64,000 nucleotides of DNA from Ascidia mentula (Eukaryota; Chordata; Ascidiacea; Phlebobranchia; Ascidiidae): assembly GCA_947561715.1 (NCBI GenBank), contig OX387200.1:2792501-2856500 (forward strand). The letters run 5' to 3'. Below the pieces are notes generated by a model, which saw nothing but the letters and a program-made list of their open reading frames with translations, was not told the DNA's origin and did not search any database. Made by a program: the position numbers and the translations under genes. This document shows positions 1 through 9,443 of the stretch, piece after piece. How positions within the stretch are numbered: position 1 is the first letter of the stretch; each line of letters opens with the position of its first letter.

Positions 1-61
1 GTTTTGGAACCAAAGATATCGAAACAGAAATGAACAGTTGTTTTTATCAGTAAAACACAAG

Positions 62-150
62 GATATTCAAAACATTAGGTTTACAGGCTTCGCAGCTCAG
101 GCATTGCAGGCTTGCAGCCTAACTGGATCGGCCGAGATTGTAATTTTAAA
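62..150 (-). repeat. Fragment of tRNA-derived composite repeat
   Basis: This stretch shares the core GGTTTRCAGGCTTNRCAGC and the following 'CAGGCATTGCAG..CTRRCTGGATC' words with the longer copies at 6850-7180, 7203-7350 and 19880-19995. Only the 3' body is present and the tRNA-like head is missing. The orientation is set by the head seen in the 6850-7180 copy. Confidence 0.6.
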
Positions 151-313
151 CATATTTTTCAAAAAATCAATAAAACCCACCCAGCATAAAATTCATCAAG
201 TTCATCATCCACTCCTCGCACTGTAAATAAATTTTCCTCAGCTTGCGGCAAATGGTTTGAGTTGGTTGGAAGGCGATTGTTGCAGGCTGCAAAACACCAA
301 TCTCACATTAACA

Positions 314-2976
314 TCAAAAATCCATATAGGCACAACAAAATGTAGAGCATGTATGTAAATCACTTTTTTTGCTTCCAGACTTTTGCGATTTCCTACTTCT
401 TGACTTGGATTTTCTTCTTTGTTTTGATTTGCCTCTAGATTTTGACCTTGACTTGGTCGTCCTTTTTGCCTTGCGTCTACGACTCCTGCCAACTGAAGTA
501 ACGCGCAATCGTCGTCCAGCATTAATAAGAATGCTGTCCACTATTGCATCCAGTTGCTAAAAAAACAGCACAATGGTTTACATAAAAAATGATTTTGTCC
601 ATGTAAATGTCATTGGATTTCCCTGTTCAAATTTTTTATAATGGTTGTCATTTAATTATTTTTTTGCTTTCCTGCAACAAAACCAACATATTTCAAAATA
701 CTTGACCTGATTAGATTATTTTATTTGACAAAAAATAGCTTTTCTATAATACTACTTTTCAGTTGGCAACCAATACAAACAATGAAACAAACAACTTACA
801 TCGTTTAGTGAAGTTGTTACACCTGCAAGTCGCTGACGCGATCGACTTATTTCTGTTCTTACACGCTCTGTAGCAATTGTTCGACCTACAAGTCGATTCT
901 GTCGCCTTCCAGATGGTTGTTGTTCTTGGAAATAAGAAAAAAACAGTTATGAACAATCAAAATATCCTTATCTCAGGTAATGCATAAACACACCAAAAAA
1001 GGGAATCTGTATGTCGCCATTTGAAAAAAAAAACATAACTATTACTTCGCTTTATAACATAAGATTTAAATCAAGTTGATAAAGATTATCCTTTCAATTC
1101 TAGTTACTTAAATTAAAAATTTACTTTTCAGTAAACTATCACATCCTTTGCCTGCATAGCTCTGTATGGTTGATCCTTTCTATGGTCAATGTTACAACAA
1201 CAGAATAAAAGTACAGTTCTCACATAGAATGGTATAATTTCACAGATGGCTTGATCATTCAACACAGCTGCATAATTATAGTCAGCAATTGTATGTATAT
1301 GGACATAATGTCCAAAATGGTGCATTATGTATAAGGCACCCTTTAAAATGTACTAACATTACAAAACCAATTATGAATTATACCTTGTTGTCTGTGAATG
1401 GCACAATCTGGACAAAACCATTCTCCAGCTGGAACCGCATCCAAAGATGGTAGCAGACAAGTGCAATGGTACCTTAATTTTACAACTTAATTAGCTTTAG
1501 CTTGTTGTACATAATGCAAACGATATCTTAATAAGGGTAATTTTTTCTCTAGTTAAAGTGTTTGCAGTCGTAATACCCACGTAACATTTTGTTATTAAAC
1601 ATGACAGCAACACCCATATACTAAGGCCTCTAACAACCCAAACACAATGAAATCATAATTGAGAATTATTAACAGAAACATGGAAGTAATTTTTGAGGGT
1701 AAACAAGAGGTTTGAGAACCTACTGTATTAAACTTTTGAAAAAACTTTGTTGCACAAAAACATTAGGGCAAATGCCACATTCTTAAGATTATTAACAAAC
1801 TTTTGAAATAAATCAGTCATGTTCAACAACAAAAAAGCACAAATTACATATATATACAGTTTTTCTCAAGTAAAATGGCAACAACAGTTCCTACCCCAAG
1901 TCACAGCCGTCACAAAGAAGCAAAGTATCTTCCCTGTCTCCTTGCCCACAAACTTCACAGCAGGTTGTTATTTCATCAGGGATGCAGACTTTACCCTCTA
2001 CTTGCATTTCCTTGAGGAGGGAGCCACCAATTCGTTTGAACACCTGAATCTTGTCGAAATCGATACGATCCACTGGACAGGAGTTTGCATTCTGCACAAA
2101 AATTCAGGTTTAGTTTGAATTAATGTCAATGTAAGCTAAAATATTAAGCTCTTCTATTGACAACACAAAGGTTTTTGGTCACAATTTCTTATCTGTAAAA
2201 TATGTTTAAATCCACACTCAACTGCCTTCAAGGCTTTTAACACAACTAGACTAACTTTGGTCCATTCCAAGATGCAATCAACACAGAAGACATGCTTGCA
2301 GTTTGAAGGTACTCCTATTTGCTGGTGGTTGAAGTCGTTTAAACAGATCGGACAGGATGGATCGGCTGCAACAGAATAACACCGTATAAATTACAGAAAG
2401 AAAATCTATGTGGTCACTGTGGAGTCCCTACTTTTTTGGTGAATTTTGAGCGATTAATAAACACACATATTTGTTTTCTGTTTAACTACTTTTGAATGCT
2501 CATACACATAACACTTTGTTGTGGCACATTTGGGTTATAATGGGGTTTGGATTTGTCATCAGCACAGTCAAATATAACTCTTATACTGATAGCCTCATCA
2601 AGCCTGTTTTAGCATTATTTTTTATGTTACCTCAATGTTTTTATTCTTTTTACAAGTTTAAAATATATTTTCCATGACGAAAGAATTTATTTTGATGTTG
2701 TGATGACCGCAATAACTTGTTCATTAGAACAGCTCTGTCAATCAAACCACAAACCAAGGTTGAACCACATGTTTTACCTCCAGCTTGGGGAGTATGAAAA
2801 CTGATGCTGTCATCATCAGTGATGTCATCATCGTCACTATAGTCAGAAGAGTCAGTTGATAAAACTGATTGCCGACTGGAACCAGTTTGAATGGGATAAT
2901 CCTCATCAGATTCATCACTGCTATCATCTTCTGAATCCAGGACATGGCCCCTGTTGGAAAGCTTATTGCTACCCAT
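314..2976 (-). CDS. PHRF1: PHRF1-like PHD and RING finger protein (with frameshift; 3' end uncertain)
   Basis: Exons, in minus-strand order, are 2976-2778, 2364-2256, 2091-1895, 1472-1384, 924-800 and 556 to about 314. Exon 1 is an acidic Ser/Asp-rich N-terminus. Exon 2 holds the RING core (CPIC, then CKHVFCVDCILEW). Exon 3 finishes the RING (CPVD) and starts the PHD finger (CEVCGQGDRED, LLLCDGC). Exon 4 ends the PHD (EWFCPDC). Exon 5 is Arg-rich (ERVRTEISRSRQ) and exon 6 is an RS/RK-rich block. This RING-then-PHD order and the spacer are typical of PHRF1, a nuclear ubiquitin ligase whose vertebrate form also binds the RNA polymerase II CTD. Vertebrate PHRF1 is about 1,650 residues, so the gene may continue past the left edge; a stop at 314 would otherwise end it. 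Exon 2 is 109 nt, but flanking phases 1 and 0 require 3n+2. One T appears to be missing after the codon for the second Cys, giving an in-frame TAA. Confidence 0.8.
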
Positions 2977-3522
2977 CACTACTCCGTTCTAACAAACTTT
3001 ACACAGAAACCTGCTTTTGGCATATTCTCTGCAACAAGAGCAAAGATACGTGTTTTTTTTGCTTGACTCGAGTCAATTTGAATTAGACGTTTTAGGCCGG
3101 TGGGAAATCGCAAACAATCTGAAAGTTGTCCTGAAATTTTTTCACTTGCAACATCAGCAAATTGAAATTAACAAAAACCATCCCCGTTAGCTGACGATCG
3201 AAGAGCACGCCAATATTTATTGCCAAACCTGTTCGCACATTTGTTAGTTTTTCGCAAGTCTTTCTGTTATCCCATGAGCGCAGCTAATATCTCCGTTTAA
3301 GATATTCGAAACGTTTTCATTATGTCATCATTGTCCGGTTAATCGTTAAACGAAAGCAGCTTTAATTTCTTTTTCAGAACAACATTTGTTTGTTTCTTTT
3401 TTTTCATCACAAAAACGAAAAACTTCCACAACTGTGTCAAAAAAAACAACAGATTTTCACTTAACGAAAATTATTCTGCAAAGCTCGAAAAAGTTTCATG
3501 ATTACAGAAATTTTATGTTGTG
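2977..3522. other. Intergenic interval between PHRF1-like and UQCC2-like genes
   Basis: About 550 nt without a coding signal. It should contain the PHRF1-like 5' region and the UQCC2-like 3' untranslated region, both on the minus strand. It is rich in A and T runs. I see no repeat or RNA gene in it. Confidence 0.5.
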
Positions 3523-3840
3523 CTAATTATTTTTCCTCGTGCTGTTCTTAAACAACTCATCGATTCCTTGCGTTAAGAAGTCTGCCGTAAAACCGGAATA
3601 GGTGGCTTCCGTTTTTCGGGGATACTCTTTCTTGTAACGGTCATCTGCAATCCTTTCCAAACATTCCACTGTCCGTTCGCACTTACCTGGATCCTCGAGC
3701 TGTGTTGCATCTCCATGAGTAAATTGCTTCTTTCCCACTTTCTGCATATGGTCTAATAAAGTCACCATGCTTGCCGATCTAGTTTCGTTTTTCGGCCATC
3801 GAGCACAAACGGATAAAAATCGCTGGTAAAGAGATGACAT
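3523..3840 (-). CDS. UQCC2: UQCC2-like mitochondrial complex III assembly factor
   Basis: A single exon of 105 codons. The protein opens MSSLYQRFLSVCARWPKNET, which corresponds to the YRRFLKLCEEWPVDET-type start of vertebrate UQCC2 (MNF1). The middle has the family's 'Y-K-x-E-Y-P-R' segment (YKKEYPRKTEATYSG) followed by a short C-terminal helix. The family acts in the mitochondrial matrix and is needed for cytochrome b synthesis and early assembly of ubiquinol-cytochrome c reductase. The vertebrate protein is about 126 residues, so this one is slightly short at the C-terminus. I chose ATG 3840-3838; an upstream in-frame GTG exists but leaves no space from the preceding gene. The start lies 5 nt after the stop codon of the UPF0235-like gene, implying one transcription unit. 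Confidence 0.85.
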   Translation of the reverse strand: MSSLYQRFLSVCARWPKNETRSASMVTLLDHMQKVGKKQFTHGDATQLEDPGKCERTVECLERIADDRYKKEYPRKTEATYSGFTADFLTQGIDELFKNSTRKNN

Positions 3841-3851
3841 TTTTTCTAACA
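3841..3851 (-). promoter_or_regulatory. Intercistronic junction; possible trans-splice acceptor formed by the stop codon
   Basis: On the minus strand the upstream gene ends ...GGGTGTTAG, followed by AAAAA and then the ATG of the UQCC2-like gene. The AG of the TAG stop is preceded by a T-rich stretch and would serve as a 3' splice site. Tunicate operons resolved by spliced-leader addition are known to have almost no intercistronic DNA. Use of this AG is inference. Confidence 0.5.
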
Positions 3852-4398
3852 CCCAACAGCCGCCTTTAGTTTGCTTTCGAGCTCCTCCGCAGTAAACCCA
3901 GCTTCAGAAGAGAGCTTTAAAACTTTATTTCTTGACCTTATGCCCTGCAATAAAGGAATAATTGATGAAAATGTGTCAACAAAATCAACGGACTATCAAC
4001 AGACACTTTACTGTTTGTAAAGTGACGTGGCGTTTATGGATGCCCAGTGTTGCTGCAACAAAACGACAGATCGCAACATTAGCTGCACCTTTCTGTGCTT
4101 GAGCAGTCACAGCTAGAACAATCCCTTCTTCAGAAAATCCTAAAAAAAATCAGAAAATTTCTTAACACCATACCCAACAAAATGTAAAAGAAGAAACAAC
4201 CTTTTATTTGGTCTTTTTTTGCACCAGGAGATGCACAAACTGAAATGAGGATGTTGCCACTTTTGTTTCTTATTATGCTTGTGGTAGTTGCAGCCAGCAC
4301 TTTTGTCAATGTATTCAACTGCTGCAAAACAACATTAAACACACTGTATGTTCTGAATGGTGGAAAACAACTTCAGAATCCACCTTTTGTCTTGACAT
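3846..4398 (-). CDS. C15orf40: UPF0235 / C15orf40-like protein
   Basis: Exons in minus-strand order are tentative 4398-4384, then 4321-4201, 4139-4012 and 3944-3846. The last three are well supported by consecutive phases and GT/AG sites. They encode ILISVCASPGAKKDQIKG, then EEGIVLAVTAQAQKGAANVA, then GIRSRNKVLKLSSEAGFTAE, ending with TAG. This is the UPF0235 (DUF167, YggU-like) fold: strand 'hAKPGSK', strand 'aP-eGkAN', helix and 'G-xSR-K-v-I'. The biochemical role of the family is not established. The proposed first exon has only five codons (MSRQK) and a 62-nt intron; it is chosen because its phase is right, but another 5' exon is possible. Total predicted length is about 120 residues, close to the human protein. 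It is the upstream member of a two-gene unit with the UQCC2-like gene. Confidence 0.8.
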
Positions 4399-4871
4399 TA
4401 CCAACAAAAGTCTATGAAAATGATGAAACAAAACCTAACCTAAAACCAATAATAAAAAGCATTGATCAAATTACGGGTATATATGCAGTTTTATTTTAAT
4501 ACTCATTACAGAAGGCACAACAGTGTGAGTCAGACATGATTTCTTTCCACCTAAACATGAATACTTCACATCACCCACTTTTATGCTCTAAAAATCTTGC
4601 ACATTACAAAAATAAAACTTTTGTTTTTCAATTTGAATGCAAGGTACATGGAACATCTTGAGAAACATGGAACATCTTGAGGGCATTGCAATGATGACAA
4701 AGTCATGCATGAGGATAAAAATAGGAACTACAGATAATTGCATAATTACACAATAAATGGCGGAAGAAAGTCAAACTAGCAAGCAATATATTGCACACTA
4801 CATGGTGAAGTTTGTAGCAAAAAGCTTCACAGATTACAGCAGTAATCAAACCAAACTATGATATAGTTTCT
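4399..4871. other. Upstream region of the UPF0235-UQCC2 unit / 3' side of HYI-like gene
   Basis: About 470 nt. It holds a short imperfect tandem repeat of about 19 nt at 4645-4682 (ACATGGAACATCTTGAG twice). No convincing coding exon is seen. Part of the interval is open on the plus strand, but that frame also reads antisense across UPF0235 coding sequence, so I did not call it. Confidence 0.4.
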
Positions 4872-5654
4872 TCAGTGACTCATGTAATCAGAATACCAGC
4901 GCAAACCCTCTGTTGTGGTTGAAGCTGGTGTGTATTCACATCCAATCCAGCCATCATACCTAAGTTTTTCAAGCAGCTCAAATATGTACGAATAATCAAT
5001 TTCCCCAAGAGTGTTTGGTTCATTTCTTTTTGGGACTTGGCTGATTTGAATGTGACCCAGCCTTGGAAATGTGGTATTTACAACATTGGTTAGGTTTCCC
5101 TCCATTAACTGCACATGAAAGAAGTCAAGCTGATACTTGATATTCGGTCGGTCAACCATATCCAAAACTTTCATCGCATCAGAGCTTTTATTTATAAAAT
5201 AATTGAAGTTGGTGGTGCAATTTTGTATTGGCTCAATTAGGCCAACAATGCCATGAGTTTGCAACTGATCAGCCGCATACTTAAGGTTTTCAACATAAGT
5301 TGACATTGCCTTCGATTTATCCATGTTAGGCTTAAGCTTTCCAGCCATAACATGCAATCTTTTGCAATCAAGGGCAGTTGCATACTTTATTCCGAGACTC
5401 AACTCGTCGCGAAACTTTTGCACATTTTCATAATCTGCAGCATGACCAAGGCTTTGAGCACATCCAGTGTTGATCAAAATCTGTTCAACGTTTGCCGCAT
5501 TTTTAGCGCCAATCAGTTCATCAATGGAATACTCGTGAGGCCATGCAAGTTCTACACCATCAAATCCAGCGCTTGCGGCCAGTCCGTATCTTTCCAGAAA
5601 AGGAGACTCTTTAAACATCCACGAAATGTTGGCACAAATCTTCAGTCTTCCCAT
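4872..5654 (-). CDS. HYI: Putative hydroxypyruvate isomerase (HYI-like), intronless
   Basis: One uninterrupted 260-codon frame from ATG to TGA. The order of conserved segments matches the HYI / xylose-isomerase-like TIM-barrel family: N-terminal 'ICANISWMFKE', 'GFDGVELAWPHE', 'VEQILINTG', 'CKRLHVMAGK', 'GLIEPIQN', 'YQLDFFHVQLMEGNLT', 'LGHIQISQVPKRNEP' and 'GWIGCEYTPA'. Metal and acid-base residues of the fold are visible as the Glu of IEPI, the Asp/His of DFFH, the His of GHIQ and the Glu of CEY. Bacterial relatives interconvert hydroxypyruvate and tartronate semialdehyde; the animal enzyme's substrate is less certain. Length is close to human HYI (about 277). The gene stands out in this intron-rich window by having no intron, which may mean retroposition or ancestral loss. 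Confidence 0.9.
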   Translation of the reverse strand: MGRLKICANISWMFKESPFLERYGLAASAGFDGVELAWPHEYSIDELIGAKNAANVEQILINTGCAQSLGHAADYENVQKFRDELSLGIKYATALDCKRLHVMAGKLKPNMDKSKAMSTYVENLKYAADQLQTHGIVGLIEPIQNCTTNFNYFINKSSDAMKVLDMVDRPNIKYQLDFFHVQLMEGNLTNVVNTTFPRLGHIQISQVPKRNEPNTLGEIDYSYIFELLEKLRYDGWIGCEYTPASTTTEGLRWYSDYMSH

Positions 5655-6849
5655 GTTGATTCAGTATAAAAAAATTTGAAACAAATCCACCGTTGATAAC
5701 AAAAAATATGCAGAGAACACGAACTCACGAGAAGTTAGATTTGTCGAAACGTCAGTCAAAATGTCATTCATGCGTAACGTTAAAAATAATAGAAATCTTA
5801 AGCAAACCTACTGGTGTAAAAACAAAAAAATGTAACAAAAAAACTGTTTTTACACTTTCCCCTGTAATAATAGTATTAAGTGATATTTACGCGTAAGAAA
5901 GTAAGAAAAAGCCTAGCGCAGTGTGTGTCCAAGCCAAGGCGGATAAATGGGAAGTATAGGGACCAATTGGTGCAGATTATAACTTTATATAAACCAAGAA
6001 ACATCAACATTTGTTTTGAAGAAACAATGGTGTTATTACTATTTGCAAATCGTTTTAAGAATCGATAACAATTAAAGTTAAAAACATCGTCAATTTTTTT
6101 GTGGCCTGACAATTAAGTTTTACTGAATAATTGCATGCAAAAAATAAGTTTTTGGAGATGGGGGGACAAAGCCCAGCTGTCGCTCCAAGCCGTGAGTCTG
6201 GACCTGAAATAACATAATTATCATTTATAATTTTGTGCGCGCAATTAGGATTAGGATATATCCTATCTTCAAACCGTACAAACCAAATTTGCCAAATAAG
6301 AGGCGGACACTGATGGCTGTTTTCTGCGTGCCGCATTGTACGAGCTTCCGGCAGCAGTGCGACGCAACCACCACTGACAGATCACAAATGAATTGTTTTT
6401 TCTGTTGCAATCATATGCCGATATTTGACGACGTAGAAACGGGGGTGTCCCAGTTAATTACAGCCCACAACACACATGCAAAAACTCACGTAGAACAATC
6501 TGGTTTCGATCCAGGCTTTGCAGCATATGTCACGTCGACAGCCGGACAATATGAATAAGCACAAGTATTACTCGTTTTGTCGCGCCCATGGAAATTCACG
6601 ATGCAAAATAATGCAGAAGTGTGCATTTGCTGGATCACAAAAAATAGACAATTGCCACCACAACTCACTCAAACCTGTTCTCATATCCCATAGCATTGCT
6701 AGACGAATGTGAAGGTATAAAATATATTGCCACACCAGGGTTAAAGGTAAAACAAGATCTTACAGGAACGATTAAAGTTACAGGAAAAAATAAACCGTTG
6801 TGTTGTCGTGTACCACGTAATATCTCTTAATAAGTGAATACACAGTAAT

Positions 6850-7180
6850 ATTGACAGGATCGCCCCACAGCGCAGGTCCTTGCTTGGCGATCACAGCTAT
6901 CGTATCGCGATCATTAGGTTTGCAGGCTTGATAGCCCAGGCATTGCAGCCAAGCTGAATCAGCCACTTTTTCCTGACAAGTCGGAGCAAGATTTGAAAAA
7001 TCAAGATCCCGGTGAAGTTTGAACTCACGACCCTGGGCTAACCAGGCCCAACGCTCTACCAACTGAGCTACAGGAGCTCAGTGGTTTCACGGGGAATATT
7101 GTGGCCAAGGTACACTGGAACTTGCCAGGCAACCTTCACATATACGTAGGGGATCTCTACCACCGTATCAGATAACGCAG
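6850..7180 (-). mobile_element. Longest copy of tRNA-derived composite SINE-like element
   Basis: Read on the minus strand. A leader (GTGAAGGTTGCCTGGCAAG ... CCACAATATTCC) precedes a tRNA-like head at about 7075-7007, with an A-box-like TAGCTCAGTTGGTAGAGCG and a degenerate B-box GAGTTCAAACTTC. A body follows, with the words GTGGCTGATTCAGC, GCAATGCCTGGGCT and GATACGATAGCTGTGATCGC. The anticodon-arm remnant pairs TGGGC with GCCCA around a 7-nt loop. The acceptor stem is mispaired, so this is not a functional tRNA. Composite tRNA-like SINEs have been described in Ciona; assignment to a named family needs a library search. Confidence 0.7.
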
Positions 7181-7202
7181 TAATATTTCATGCAATGGCA
7201 TG

Positions 7203-7350
7203 ATTGACAGGATCGTCCCACTGCGCAGGTCCTTGCTTGGCGATCACAGCTATCGTATCGCGATCATTAGGTTTGCAGGCTTGACAGCCCAGGCATTGCA
7301 GCCTAGCTGGATCAGCCACTTTTTCCTGACAAGCCACTTTTTCCTAAGTG
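7203..7350 (-). mobile_element. Truncated copy of composite repeat, adjacent to the previous one
   Basis: Near-identical to the body of the 6850-7180 element (shared GGTCCTTGCTTGGCGATCAC and TATCGTATCGCGATCATTAG). Head and leader are absent. A 'CAGCCACTTTTTCC' word is locally duplicated at about 7312-7345. Confidence 0.65.
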
Positions 7351-9430
7351 AATACATTAACAAAATTAAAGTTCCTGCATTCTTATATCACTGTACCACA
7401 TCAACACAATTAGTGAAACTAGTTGACGGCAACGGAGTTAGATAATCACATACTGTCATATAAAACAAAATATGAAACAAAATCTTTTGTGACAACATAA
7501 TCATGTCAAGAAGCATCATTATTGGGTAACAAGTGCGCTGGTGTGTTCAGTGACTAATTGCTTTCTTTTAATAAGGAAAGGTTAAAATATGTAGTATTCG
7601 TTGTGGTAGGGGATTGCTTTGTGTTTGCAAACCATTCAATAAGTGTCAGGTTTCTGGGTTGCTTAAAGTCACATCGAAGAAACAAGTTGTACTCACAGTT
7701 ACCCTCGCTTAATCCGGATTCGATTTGACCAACAAATTCATCCAGATTAGACGAAGTTTGAGACGAATCGATTACGCATGTTTAGGTTTGATCATTATAA
7801 GTTCCAAATCGATGGTTTCCCTTGTGTTTATTAAATACGTTTCAAAATGTATCGGAATGAGGTATAAATAATACGTAAATTAAGCGTTGCGTAATGTATT
7901 TGATGCACTTGTCCGTGTAAAAAGCACCAAGGGCGTATTTTCTCCTCTGAAGCACAACACACACATTTATCCATCACCCTTTATGTTGCATCACCCTTAA
8001 GTAGATAGTTTGTGCTGTCACGCCAGGAAGTCGATATCTTAACTTCGTATTGGTTAAATATGCATGAGCGTGCGCTGTGTCAAGCGAAAGAGGAAAAAAC
8101 TAGCGTGTTTTCTTTTTTCTCCACGTGCAAGCCGCCCAGCCAATTTACAACACTGTCGGCGATCTGTAAAAGGCACGTTTATAAGACTCTCGACCACAAC
8201 AGAATGTCGCCCAGATGAGATTGTCGCGTGCGCCGGATCTGATGCCTCAAATAGCGACTTGGATATTGCAGCCTCCTGAAGTCACAGCAGTGCGCGGAAA
8301 GGAAGCTATGCGCGCACAATTAGCCTGCTTGAGTCTTTTTTATGCGATTCGAGTCACTGAAAGTGACGTGGTTTGTTCGTGTTCCTACGCATGTTGTTTA
8401 ACGGTCATTTTGCAAAGTTTAATGGTGCAGGTTATTCGAAAAGGAAAAGTGTTTTTGGCTCATAAGCAATACTAAAAGTAATGTTTTAAACATCATGTCG
8501 TGTAAACAGTCGAAAGGAATTCCTTGAGTAGCAAGTGTTTTGATGCTACCAAGCGCTGTGTATTTAATTTGATTGTGGTCATCAGGCCCTGGGGGCACAG
8601 CCTTCCTTTATATACCCCGGGGAGCCTCACAGCACTTGGAAAGGTTGTCACTAAATGCGGAGACAGTAGTTCGTGGAAAAGCAGCAGCAAGCACGACGTG
8701 ACGAAACAGTTAACTAGCATGGACCGGATTTAGTTGGGAATTTTAACACATAAGCTGCCGACAGAAAACAGCTTCCTAGTTGGACTAATGCAAACAGAAT
8801 CGTTTGGGATGGTAAACAACTTTACGAGACAGAATTAAAAGTACAGCGAGTTTTGAAATTTTTTAATCTGCTGAACCAACACCCTAAAAGTTGGGTCAAA
8901 TTCTCCCCTGTATTTTAAGATTGTATTTATGCATAATTGGCAGGTATACATATCCTTACGTTTATTGCAATGATAGTGTCACAATAACGCTGTATTCTAC
9001 CAAATCCACCTTTGGTTTCTGATCAGCAAAAGTTTGAGAAAGGTTACACCATGTAAGAATAATGTAGATTCATGACGATCTAGACGTTTTGTTTCATTAG
9101 TTGTGATTTATTAGTCATAACGTTGTGTGCTGTAACAACTGTATCTGGGAGTTTGTGTTGTTTACAGAGAGTGTCTTTATTTGATCTAGGAAGGCTGACA
9201 TTAAGACCGCCTAGTCAAGGATGTATTGTGACCGTCTAGGCGCAGCAAAAGCAAAACCGACAGTCTTCCGGTGGTACAGCGCTCAATCAAAAGTGCAACG
9301 TGCGAGCCTGTTATAGCATTATTGTGTTTCGTGTACGTGCGTTTAATCAGAATTCGATCCCTACTTTTAGGAACACTTGTAGCGACTCAATTGGAGGTTT
9401 TCGTAATCTTAATGCTGGAGGTACAGCCTA

Positions 9431-9443
9431 AATTTGCAGTAAC
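9431..9443 (+). promoter_or_regulatory. Candidate cis- or trans-splice acceptor just before CALHM copy 1 ATG
   Basis: AAATTTGCAG followed by TAAC and the start codon. The short distance to ATG is what spliced-leader addition produces in tunicates, but a 5' UTR intron is equally possible. Confidence 0.35.

Larger units (their letters stand above)
5655..9443. other. Gene-poor interval with composite repeats
   Basis: No convincing gene. Short open frames (for example 6313-6558, 8012-8279) lack recognisable motifs or splice continuity. The interval contains two copies of the tRNA-derived composite repeat, annotated separately. The last 150 nt are the 5' flank of the first CALHM gene. Confidence 0.5.

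Noticed and set aside
4245-4499. Plus-strand open frame of 84 codons with a hydrophobic start
   Set aside because: Its hydrophobic first third is the antisense of well-supported UPF0235 coding sequence, and no family motif is present. The latter part remains unexplained but unsupported.
6313-6558. Cys-rich open frame (MAVFCVPHCTSFRQQC...)
   Set aside because: No signal peptide, regular Cys spacing, splice continuity or known family; it lies in a repeat-bearing gene desert.
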